Positions 24,262 to 31,395 of a stretch of DNA of 40,924 bases are shown piece by piece (position 1 is the first letter of the stretch; each line of letters starts with the position of its first letter). This DNA is from an uncultured Verrucomicrobia subdivision 3 bacterium. GTDB lineage: Bacteria; Verrucomicrobiota; Verrucomicrobiia; Limisphaerales; UBA11358. The stretch is taken from positions 1 to 40,924 of the forward strand of contig CAIWFB010000156.1 of the NCBI GenBank assembly GCA_903911825.1, given 5' to 3'. The notes under the pieces are model-generated. The model was not told the DNA's origin, did not search any database, and saw only the letters and a list, made by a program, of their open reading frames with translations. Both the position numbers and the translations under genes were made by a program.

Positions 24262-24473
24262 GTGGCAAACCGTAAAGAATCTTTACCAACCTAGCTGAAA
24301 ATCACCCGTTGCGGCGATGAAAAACTTTGGCGAGCCAATGTTAAACAGACAGGAATCCAATTGGTTGCGTTCGGATAAAAAATAAAAATCCCCCGCCGGG
24401 TGGAAGGAGATGGGAGGAAAGGGCAAGGCGGTTTATTCAACAACTCCAACGCTGGTAAGGCTAGGTAGTCGGT
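24262..24473. other. Gap between the ABC operon and the PEP-CTERM gene
   Basis: These 212 bases hold no recognisable gene. On the reverse strand a short GC-rich stretch (CACCCGGCGGGGGA) followed by TTTTTATTTTTT near 24380-24400 could end PEP-CTERM transcription, but the possible stem is only three to four pairs. Confidence 0.3.
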
Positions 24474-25205
24474 TCATTTCTGCCAGCGACGAAAACCAAG
24501 GAGCAAGCTGCTAATTATGCCCAAAGCCAGTGTGCTAGGTTCGGGCACGGCTGTGGAGGAGAACTGAATGTTGTCAATGTAAGCCCACTGTCCTGGCAAA
24601 TAACCATTCGGATAAGTGTGATTGTAGGTTATTCCGTTTAAGGCGGTGAATAGTAATTCTCCTGTTTGACCGGCAAAACCGGATATGTCCGCTCCCCAAA
24701 TGCCATAGCCGTTTGTGCTGCCGAGGGAGGTGAGTGAGAGTAGTTGAGAATTGAAAGTGACTTCCGGAGCGCTTCCCCAAAAAATCAGCGACTGTGCATT
24801 GGCGGGAATAGTCCCAGTCTGACCGATGCTGGCCGCGCTACCGTAAGTCCAATCGGCACCCTGAAGAAGAATAAAGTATTTGCCATGAATGGGAGAAAAG
24901 CCTCCGTTTGTTCCAATCAAATTAATAACCGTCCCACCAAGACCAATGTTGTTGTAGTTCAGATTGGTTGTTGAACCGCCTGCTACTGAAGATAAGTAAG
25001 CCGTCCACCCAGAAGCGACCGCAGAACCATAGACCATCCCGGTTGAGGAATTGGTGGTCAAATTACTGAGACGGGCTTGTTCAAAATCTAGATTGATAAA
25101 CCCCTGTGCGAACCCCTGGAGATAAAAGCTGAGCAACAAGGCAGCTGTCCAGACGATGGGAGTGCAGGGTCTCATTTTTGGGGAAACCCTATTCTGGGCA
25201 TCCAT
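24474..25205 (-). CDS. PEP-CTERM sorting-domain protein
   Basis: The 243-residue secreted protein begins with a signal peptide. It may start at Met1 or Met11; the latter (MRPCTPIVWTAALLLSFYLQ) gives the more typical signal. The body opens GFINLDFEQARLSN, a form common among verrucomicrobial PEP-CTERM proteins, and later has TIPANAQSLIFWG and WAYIDNIQFS in a jelly-roll-like arrangement that may bind carbohydrate. The sorting signal AVPEPSTLALGIISSLLLGF is followed by RRWQK. It is not obviously co-transcribed with the ABC operon 200 bases away and is divergent from the DUF2851 gene. Composition is AT-richer than its neighbours. Confidence 0.88.
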   Translation of the reverse strand: MDAQNRVSPKMRPCTPIVWTAALLLSFYLQGFAQGFINLDFEQARLSNLTTNSSTGMVYGSAVASGWTAYLSSVAGGSTTNLNYNNIGLGGTVINLIGTNGGFSPIHGKYFILLQGADWTYGSAASIGQTGTIPANAQSLIFWGSAPEVTFNSQLLSLTSLGSTNGYGIWGADISGFAGQTGELLFTALNGITYNHTYPNGYLPGQWAYIDNIQFSSTAVPEPSTLALGIISSLLLGFRRWQK

Positions 25206-25502
25206 AACTGTCTAGCTGTTATTCGTTGAAAACATTGCAACAGGGACACCGAGCGCGCCGAGAGAAGAATCCAATTTAGCTCTGTGCGCCTCTAAAAGGA
25301 GTCAGTCCCAGTTTTGTTAGAGCTTAAATTTACCCGCTTTCGGGCATTCGCAGCCGGTTTGGTCGTGAACCAAAATGTGTTGCCATCAAACCGCAATCTG
25401 TTGCCAGCCAATAAATCCCCCTTTACACGCGACGGTAAAAGCTATCGTTTTTTTCTTTTCCACGCTCTTGACTTACCCCACGCCGCGCAAAAAACTGCCC
25501 GC
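25206..25502. other. Divergent gap between PEP-CTERM and DUF2851 genes
   Basis: No gene or clear promoter is recognised in these 297 bases. A short imperfect duplication (TGTTGCCATCAAACC / TGTTGCCAGCCAATA) lies at about 25379-25415. The frame of the DUF2851 gene stays open through the second half, but the translation there has no family resemblance. Confidence 0.4.
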
Positions 25503-26972
25503 GTGAATCTCCGGGCCGAAAACTTCTACGCCGTCTGGCGCGAACGCTGCCGCGCCGTGAATGTCTTGCACGACGCGCAGGGCGGGCCGCCGGAGAAGTT
25601 GCTCCAAGCCATCTGGCAGCATCAGCGACTGCAACGCGACCAGCTCCGGACCGCCGATGGCCGCGTGGTGCGCGTGTTTCATCCCGGCTTCATCAGCGTG
25701 GCGGGCGGGCCGGACTTTCGCGGTGCGTTGCTGCAAATCGGCGATGCCCCGGCGACGTCTGGCGATGTGGAGATTGATCTGGTTTCCAGCGGCTGGCGCG
25801 CTCACGGTCACGACCGGAATCCGGCGTTCAAAAACGTCATCCTGCACGTCGTCTGGGAAAACGCGCGGCCAAACGCGGAAGTTCCCGCCGTGCTGGCGCT
25901 CAAATCAGTTTTGGACGCACCGTTGGCCGACCTCGCGGCCGCGTTGGAAAATGAATCTGGCTTGCCCGAAGCGTTGCGCGGGAAATGTTCCGCGCCGTTG
26001 CGGGAATTGAACGAAGTGCAGCTTACCGAACTTTTGCAAGCCGCAGCCAAGGTGCGCTTCGAGAACAAAGCCAGCGCCATCCGCGCCCGCGCAAAAAATT
26101 CCGGCTGGGAACAGGCGCTCTGGGAACAGCTCTTTCGCGCGCTCGGCTACCGCAACAATGTCTGGCCGATGTTGCATCTGGCGGAAACGAAAGCCCGCTG
26201 GTCGCGCGACACGCATTCGGCGTTTGAACTTCAGGCGCGGTTGCTCGGTGTCAGCGGGTTGTTGCCTGAGGAATTGACGCGCGCCCAGAAAAGTTCCGAC
26301 ACGTTTCTCCGGCACGCGTGGGATAGCTGGTGGCGCGACCGCGATGCGCTGGAAGCCTGCATTCTACCGCGCGCGGCGTGGAAGTTTCACGGTCTGCGAC
26401 CGGCGAATCATCCGCAACGGCGACTCGCGCTGGCCGCGCACTGGTTGGCGGCGGAGAAGTTGGTTGCCCGGTTGGAACAGTGGGGGGCAGCTGAAATAGT
26501 GGCTGGACCCCTCACCCCAACCCTCTCCCCTCAGAGGGGCGAGGGAGAAAAGCTCCTGCGATCACTCCACGACATTTTTCAAGTGGAACGCGATGATTTC
26601 TGGTCCTGGCATTGGACTTTCAAATCCGCACGGCTCACCAAACCGCAGCCGCTGCTGGGCGAAGGGCGCGTGACGGATCTGGCCATCAACGTGGTGCTGC
26701 CGTGGTTGTGGATTCGCGCGAAGGAAGGCGGTAACGCAGTGTTTCAGGCGGAAATCGAACGCCGCTTTTTCGCATGGCCGGCAGCGGAAGATAACGCCGT
26801 GCTGAAACTGGCGCGTCAGCGTTTGCTCGGCACCAACAGCGCCCGCGTGCTCAAAACATCCGCTGCGCAACAAGGCTTGATGCAGGTGGTGCGCGATTTT
26901 TGCGAGCATTCCAACGCCGTCTGCACCGATTGTCGCTTTCCTGATTTGGTGCACAGTTGGACAGCCAAATAA
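25503..26972 (+). CDS. DUF2851 family protein with a single REP insertion
   Basis: The 489-residue protein is of unknown function. Family features are the N-terminal YAVWRERCRAV...LLQAIWQHQRL and then VFHPGFISVAGGPDFRGALLQIG with SGDVEID, which gives the fold a nuclease-like look. Other family parts are WRAHGHDRNPAFKNVILHVVW and a C-terminal cysteine pair. No in-frame ATG exists at the N-terminus. The GTG at 25503 begins NLRAENFYAVW and fits the family best, although the frame is open to a TTG at 25314. Residues about 335-349 (GPLTPTLSPQRGEGE) are encoded by the palindromic element at 26505-26547 and are foreign to the protein. The gene converges with infC. Confidence 0.82.
   Translation: MNLRAENFYAVWRERCRAVNVLHDAQGGPPEKLLQAIWQHQRLQRDQLRTADGRVVRVFHPGFISVAGGPDFRGALLQIGDAPATSGDVEIDLVSSGWRAHGHDRNPAFKNVILHVVWENARPNAEVPAVLALKSVLDAPLADLAAALENESGLPEALRGKCSAPLRELNEVQLTELLQAAAKVRFENKASAIRARAKNSGWEQALWEQLFRALGYRNNVWPMLHLAETKARWSRDTHSAFELQARLLGVSGLLPEELTRAQKSSDTFLRHAWDSWWRDRDALEACILPRAAWKFHGLRPANHPQRRLALAAHWLAAEKLVARLEQWGAAEIVAGPLTPTLSPQRGEGEKLLRSLHDIFQVERDDFWSWHWTFKSARLTKPQPLLGEGRVTDLAINVVLPWLWIRAKEGGNAVFQAEIERRFFAWPAAEDNAVLKLARQRLLGTNSARVLKTSAAQQGLMQVVRDFCEHSNAVCTDCRFPDLVHSWTAK
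26505..26547. repeat. Single REP, family A, inside the DUF2851 gene
   Basis: The sequence begins GGACCCCTCACCCCAACC and ends GGGGCGAGGGAG. It contains the hairpin CCCCT-CAG-AGGGG. It matches the right arm of the doublet at 1967-2101 almost base for base. Only one arm is present here. The translated peptide LTPTLSPQRGEGE matches LTPTLSPLGRGEG in the deacetylase. Confidence 0.85.
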
Positions 26973-26974
26973 AA

Positions 26975-26998
26975 AACCTCACGCCGGAGCGCGAGGTT
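26975..26998 (-). terminator. Rho-independent terminator of infC
   Basis: On the reverse strand AACCTCGCGC-TCCG-GCGTGAGGTT forms a ten-pair stem (one G-T) followed by TTTTATTT. It lies 21 bases after the infC stop, directly at the DUF2851 stop. The stem can also form in the forward transcript, so it may serve both convergent genes, although only the infC side has the T-run. Confidence 0.85.
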
Positions 26999-27019
26999 GG
27001 AGATTGGATGCAGGACGCG

Positions 27020-27754
27020 TTATTTGATTTCGATGTTCTCGAAGGGATTGCTCAAGCCAGTCGTCGTCGGAGCTTCCGCGATGGGGACTTTGGCTTTCTG
27101 CGGCGCCTGGACAGGCTTTTTCGGCGCTGGGTCAGCGTCGTCTTCTTCATCGGGTTCGTCCGGCTGGTGCAGTTCCGCATCCGCCGTGCGCGGATTCTTG
27201 GCGCGTTTGTTACGCGGCAGCGGACTGATCATCAGATTGATAGCGCGACCTACGAGCTTGGGCGTGAAATCGGGATGGCCGAACGGCGCGATCTGTTCGA
27301 TGAACTTCTTGATGACCTCAAAGCCGACTTCGGTGTGCGCCATTTCGCGACCACGAAATTTCAAGGCGACTTTCACCTTCATGTCTTCGCACAAGAAATT
27401 GATGGCGTGCTGCACTTTGATGCCGAGATCATGCGGGTCAATGCGCGGGCTTAACTGCACTTCCTTGACGATGGAAGCGTGCTGATATTTGCGCGATTCC
27501 TTTTCCTTCTTGGCGAGTTCGTAGCGGAATTTGCCGATCTCGATGATGCGGCAAACCGGCGGCACGGCACTCGCGGATATTTCCACTAGATCCACGCCGT
27601 GCTGACGCGCGAGGTTCAGCGCTTCGTTCAGCGGCAGGACGCCGATCTGGTTGCCATCGGGTCCGATGACGCGCACTTCGCGGGCACGGATTTTCCCATT
27701 CACGCGCATTTGCGAGATCGGGGAGGCGTTGCGGGGGGTAAAAGGGCGGCTCAA
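27020..27754 (-). CDS. infC: Translation initiation factor IF-3 with C-terminal extension
   Basis: IF-3 binds the 30S subunit, prevents premature joining and checks initiator tRNA and start codons. The N-domain RVNGKIRAREVRVIGPDGNQ, the linker LAKKEKESRK, and the C-domain (KEVQLSPRIDPHDLGIKVQH ... KVKVALKFRGREMAH) match fully. The final 60 residues are an acidic, Pro/Ala-rich tail (DEPDEEDDADPAPKKPVQ) absent from E. coli IF-3. The TTG at 27752-27754, with GAGGG four bases upstream, is chosen because no ATG lies close before the conserved region; an ATG at 27709 would lose the usual leader. A rare start codon is a known feature of infC self-regulation in E. coli. No rpmI or rplT follows. Confidence 0.93.
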   Translation of the reverse strand: MSRPFTPRNASPISQMRVNGKIRAREVRVIGPDGNQIGVLPLNEALNLARQHGVDLVEISASAVPPVCRIIEIGKFRYELAKKEKESRKYQHASIVKEVQLSPRIDPHDLGIKVQHAINFLCEDMKVKVALKFRGREMAHTEVGFEVIKKFIEQIAPFGHPDFTPKLVGRAINLMISPLPRNKRAKNPRTADAELHQPDEPDEEDDADPAPKKPVQAPQKAKVPIAEAPTTTGLSNPFENIEIK

Positions 27755-27758
27755 GCGA

Positions 27759-27763
27759 CCCTC
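27759..27763 (-). promoter_or_regulatory. Shine-Dalgarno before the infC TTG
   Basis: GAGGG sits four bases before the TTG. It is short and closely spaced, yet better than anything before the alternative ATG at 27709, and so supports the non-ATG start. Confidence 0.5.
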
Positions 27764-27878
27764 ACTGGTTGGGACTGAACGGTGATGTTGTGCATCAAGG
27801 CTGTCGTCTGGCTGGTTCTTTCGATGCGCTTTTTTAAGCAATGCCCGCCCAAGCAGCAAGCAAATAATGGTAACAAAT

Positions 27879-28769
27879 TCATGCGGTTTGGCGAAAAGCT
27901 TGCACGCTGGCGACGAAATCATCCGGCACACCGAAGTCAAAACGCTGCGCGCCGGTCATTTCCAAGGCCAGATAACCGTGGCGTTGCCGCTGGATTTCCT
28001 GTGCACGGGTGAGCTGAAATTCGCCGTTGTCACGGGTGTTATCGCGGATCATTTCGCCGAGGATGTCGTAAATGCTCGGCGCCAGCAGGTGCATGCCGAA
28101 CCAGCCGAGCCACGTCTCCGGCGGCAAATCGTCCACGTGCAATTTCTCCTGCGCGACCGCCACGGCGGGCTTCTCGATGATGAGCGAAATATCAATCAAC
28201 CGCTGATTCTCGGCGCGGCGTTTGCCCGCGATGGTTCCGTAGCCTTTCAATTCGCCTGCCGAAATGCGGTTCACGGCGGAAACACTTTTGCCGCCGGAAA
28301 CTTTGGCCATGTCCGCCAGCTCGCGGTAAGGAGAAACCGGCGAGCCGCGAAACAGATGATCGCCCAGACCGAGCAAGACCATTTCGCCGCTGGCAAAATT
28401 TTTCGTCTGATACACCGCGTGGCCGTAGCCTTCCTGCTGGTGCTGCACGGCGAAGGTCACACGCTCGGCGAATTTCCGCATCTGCTCCGCCTCGCGCAGC
28501 AGCGCGGGATATTTTTCCAGCCGCTTGAGATAGCCGGCGTCCGGCCCGCTCAGATAATGTTTCACCGTGGCATCCTCGCCGGGCTGCACGATGATGCAGA
28601 TCTCCTCGATGCCCGCCGCGTCGAGTTCCAGCAGGTGATAATGGAATAGCGCCCGCGCTATGCCGTCCTGACCGACGACGGGAAACATCTCCTTCTTCAC
28701 CGCGTGCGACGCAGGAAAATGCCGCGTGCCGAGGCCAGCAATGGGGATGACGGCTTTGCGAATGATCAT
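27879..28769 (-). CDS. GalU-like UTP--sugar-1-phosphate uridylyltransferase
   Basis: The 296-residue nucleotidyltransferase joins a sugar-1-phosphate to UTP, typically making UDP-glucose. It has KAVIPIAGLGTRHFPASHAV (GLGTR at 12-16), KEMFPVV at 26-32, and QEGYGHAVYQTKNF. GLGDHLF stands in the place of the usual LLGDDL, and IIEKPA and WLGWFGMHLLAPSIYDIL follow. The GTRHFPASHAVKKEMFPVVG opening differs from enterobacterial GalU (GTRMLPATKAIPKEMLP) but keeps the catalytic Arg and Lys. It belongs to the minus-strand run with a sugar kinase and a phosphohexomutase. The substrate could be glucose-1-phosphate or the product of the neighbouring kinase. Confidence 0.85.
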   Translation of the reverse strand: MIIRKAVIPIAGLGTRHFPASHAVKKEMFPVVGQDGIARALFHYHLLELDAAGIEEICIIVQPGEDATVKHYLSGPDAGYLKRLEKYPALLREAEQMRKFAERVTFAVQHQQEGYGHAVYQTKNFASGEMVLLGLGDHLFRGSPVSPYRELADMAKVSGGKSVSAVNRISAGELKGYGTIAGKRRAENQRLIDISLIIEKPAVAVAQEKLHVDDLPPETWLGWFGMHLLAPSIYDILGEMIRDNTRDNGEFQLTRAQEIQRQRHGYLALEMTGAQRFDFGVPDDFVASVQAFRQTA

Positions 28770-28781
28770 AGAATCAAAAAG

Positions 28782-29435
28782 TTATTTGCTCGGTGCGGTT
28801 GGATACCCAATTTCAAGTGCATCGGCGTATGCATTCGAAAAAGGAATGTCTGGATTCAGATTTGCAATCAATTGCTCGCTCAATGGCTGGTGTGCGTAGA
28901 TTGCTTCCACACTAACTAGTGGAACCTCGCGTTCATAATAATCAGTCGCCCAATTTTTATATGACTCTGGATTGCCATCAAAAATGCCAATCAAGTCCGC
29001 CGAACCATCCAGTTCTGGTAAAATGCCTCCGCATAGTGGTGAGACGACACTCCATTTTTGATCGGCGTAACGCCGCCAAATACAGAAGCTAGCCTTGTTC
29101 ATACTGAATGCAGGTTCCTGTAAGAACGAAGCGAACAATGACGGGACATTCTGTTGAATATGCTTGGGAAATGAATCGTCTTTCGCAAGCGAGCTTTCGT
29201 GCGCAAATCCTTTTAGCGCGGCTCCGTTTTTATCAAACAGAAGAAACCAATCGTCGCCACAGCCATCTCGCATAGAAGCCATTTCTTCATTGTCCCCCCA
29301 TTTCGAATTGTAGCTGTAATAACGATACTCCCATTCGGGGCAGACGATTGCATCAAGCATCGCAAGAGATTTGGTGAGCCGCCGTAACGTCTCAATGTCC
29401 GGTAGTCTTTCTGGGGTGGCAGTTGATAAAGACAT
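28782..29435 (-). CDS. Conserved-looking protein of unknown function
   Basis: I cannot assign a family to these 217 residues. There is no signal peptide or membrane helix, so it is probably cytoplasmic. It is rich in Trp and Tyr, with notable segments CPEWEYRYYSYNSKWGDNEEMASMRDG..DDWFLLFD, KGFAHESSLAKDD and SVVSPLCGGILPELDGSADL. A Tyr pair (ATDYYEREVPLVSVEAIYAH) lies near the end. The overall look is of a small alpha/beta stand-alone domain. It lies between the sugar kinase and the GalU-like gene on the same strand, 12 and 19 bases from them, so it is co-transcribed. Its lower GC suggests recent insertion. No function is proposed. Confidence 0.72.
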   Translation of the reverse strand: MSLSTATPERLPDIETLRRLTKSLAMLDAIVCPEWEYRYYSYNSKWGDNEEMASMRDGCGDDWFLLFDKNGAALKGFAHESSLAKDDSFPKHIQQNVPSLFASFLQEPAFSMNKASFCIWRRYADQKWSVVSPLCGGILPELDGSADLIGIFDGNPESYKNWATDYYEREVPLVSVEAIYAHQPLSEQLIANLNPDIPFSNAYADALEIGYPTAPSK

Positions 29436-29454
29436 TTGAACAAAATTTTACCAC

Positions 29455-30900
29455 TCAAACATCAAACCGCTTCCACCCTTGCGCGCCGAAGGCGTAGCGT
29501 TTCGCGCCGAACTCGCTCGCGCCGGGGGAGGTGCCGGTAAAGATGTCCGGCATCTCGCCCAAACGGCGGGAATATTCCGTCGCGATCTGCGGGATGTGTT
29601 CTTTGAGTGCAGAAATTTTTCCGAACACGGCCACGGTTCCGCCCGTGCCGCCGCCGGTGATTTTTGCGCCGTAAAGTCCGGCCTTCGCGCCGCGTTTCTG
29701 CACGGCGTCCACGAGGAAATTGACTTCGGGCACGGAGAGTTTGCAGTTGTCGCGGTAGCTGGCGTGGGCGCCATACATCAGTTCGCCTGCCGTCACGAGC
29801 GCGGCTTCGTCACCGGACTTGGCGGCTTGGAGCGCAGCGATGAATTTCAGCACACGCTCATTTTCACCCACAGGATGTCGCGCGGGGCCGACGACGCGAT
29901 AGGTCGCATCCGGCTGGATAGTCGTCACCGGATCATCGTGCGTTTTGTAGCGCGCGAGAAAGTCGGAGCCGAGAATGGTTTCGGGAATTTCTTTTTCGTA
30001 TTCCGCCGCAAATTCGGCTGGCGAAATTTCAGAGAGATAATTCAACGGAGCGCGGCCCGTCTTTGCGCGAATTTCGTTGATGATTTTTTTGCCCATGAAC
30101 GCGCCGATGCGGACGTTGCCGTAAGCATTGCCTGCGACCGAATGGCGCACCATGGAGTTGATGCCCACAAAACCGGTGCTCGGCGGAATCTCGACTTCAC
30201 CCACCACCGCGCCGGGGCGACAGAGAATGTGCGTCAGCTTGCTTTCGCGGCCGCTGGCGCAGGCGATCTGATCCATGATGCCGCAGGGCGCGCCGACGAC
30301 GTGATTCTCCGCCATCTGCGCAAGGCGAGCGATGCGCGCGCCGTCGAGCTTGAGGCCGAGGTAAGCATTGAGGCAGCTCAACGTGCCGATTTCCACCGCC
30401 GCCGAACTACCGATGCCGACGTTCATCGGCACCGCGCTCAACAGGAGAAAACTAAAGCCGTAGGGCAGTTCCACATTTTCCTCTTTCAGCAACGTGAAAA
30501 TGCTCCCGCCAATGTAAGCGGCCCACGCGGCGATGGGATTCGCGTGACACAATTCACGGACTTGCGCGTAGCTGCCCACGGCATCGCCCGACGTAAAAAA
30601 ATCGAGCGGAATCCGCGTTTCTACCGGCAGACTGCGCGGGCCGACTTGCGCAGAACGAATCCGCAGCGTGCGGTCGGTGCGCGCCTGAATGGCCATCAAC
30701 ATGCCGTGACCGAGGACGGCTTCACAGACGTTCGCGCCGGAGTAATCAGCGATTCCCCCCATCACATCTAACCGCGCCGGCACGCGGGCGACCCACACTT
30801 CGCCGCTGTTAAAAAAGCCCGCGAACCCCGTCGGATCGCTGTTGGGCTTGCGCAGAAGATTTTCAAATTCGGAAACTTCAAACGGCAGCGCGGCGGTCAT
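29455..30900 (-). CDS. GHMP-family sugar kinase, L-arabinokinase/galactokinase-like
   Basis: The 481-residue kinase should phosphorylate the anomeric hydroxyl of a sugar with ATP. It opens VARVPARLDVMGGIADYSG, the form found in plant L-arabinokinases in place of the galactokinase GRVNLIGEH-DY motif. The ATP loop is VPMNVGIGSSAAVEIGTL, then ENHVVGAPCGIMDQIA and RHSVAGNAYGNVRIGAFMG, both matching arabinokinases closely. GAKITGGGTGGTVAVFG lies near the C-terminus. Length fits a single-domain galactokinase-type enzyme. It starts three bases after the DUF2127 stop and is followed by an unknown gene and a UTP-sugar transferase, consistent with a salvage route from free sugar to UDP-sugar. L-arabinose versus galactose as substrate cannot be decided. 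Confidence 0.87.
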   Translation of the reverse strand: MTAALPFEVSEFENLLRKPNSDPTGFAGFFNSGEVWVARVPARLDVMGGIADYSGANVCEAVLGHGMLMAIQARTDRTLRIRSAQVGPRSLPVETRIPLDFFTSGDAVGSYAQVRELCHANPIAAWAAYIGGSIFTLLKEENVELPYGFSFLLLSAVPMNVGIGSSAAVEIGTLSCLNAYLGLKLDGARIARLAQMAENHVVGAPCGIMDQIACASGRESKLTHILCRPGAVVGEVEIPPSTGFVGINSMVRHSVAGNAYGNVRIGAFMGKKIINEIRAKTGRAPLNYLSEISPAEFAAEYEKEIPETILGSDFLARYKTHDDPVTTIQPDATYRVVGPARHPVGENERVLKFIAALQAAKSGDEAALVTAGELMYGAHASYRDNCKLSVPEVNFLVDAVQKRGAKAGLYGAKITGGGTGGTVAVFGKISALKEHIPQIATEYSRRLGEMPDIFTGTSPGASEFGAKRYAFGAQGWKRFDV

Positions 30901-30903
30901 AAT

Positions 30904-31395
30904 TTAGTGGTGGTGTTTGATGAGCCGGGAACGATTGGCAAAAAGATACCAGACGATGAACGCATTCACGGTCAGGATGGAAAGCGTGATCCACGACGGG
31001 CGATGCACGAGTTCGAATACTTCGATGGGAATAAAAAAAGCGGATTCACCGATGACGAGCCACACGACCCAACTGACGCGGAAAATCAAACCCACCGCCT
31101 GCATCAGCATGAATAAAGCATAGAGAATCGAACCCGCGACCACCCAGCGCAGATTCGCCGGCGTGATTTCCGCTACGCGATCCGCGAGGTCCGCGAAGAA
31201 TTTTTTTTCGGGATCAAGATGCAAAAACTGGAGCAGCTTCTGGAACTGTTCCGGCAGGTCGGCGTTCATCAGCGCGCGAACTTTCAGTCCCAACAGCAAG
31301 GCCACCACGCCTTTCAGCAGCTTGAAGCCGATGATGAAATACAGCGTCGGCGCCCGCTTGGGCTTCGCTTCCGGAGTTTTCGCGTTCTCCACCAT
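30904..31395 (-). CDS. DUF2127 family membrane protein
   Basis: This 163-residue protein has about four membrane helices. The opening APTLYFIIGFKLLKGVVALLLGLKV, a helical hydrophilic loop (EQFQKLLQFLHLDPEKKFFADL) and the helix pair VAGSILYALFMLMQAVGLIF / WVVWLVIGESAFFIPIEVFEL are typical of DUF2127. The function is unknown. Its ATG overlaps the glyS stop by one base and the next gene starts three bases after its stop, so it is embedded in the operon. It carries a terminal KHHH. Confidence 0.88.
   Translation of the reverse strand: MVENAKTPEAKPKRAPTLYFIIGFKLLKGVVALLLGLKVRALMNADLPEQFQKLLQFLHLDPEKKFFADLADRVAEITPANLRWVVAGSILYALFMLMQAVGLIFRVSWVVWLVIGESAFFIPIEVFELVHRPSWITLSILTVNAFIVWYLFANRSRLIKHHH

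Noticed and set aside
29479-30771. A 430-residue forward frame opposite the GHMP kinase
   Set aside because: It is His/Arg/Ala-rich shadow coding opposite a gene with clear motifs; high GC makes such frames common.
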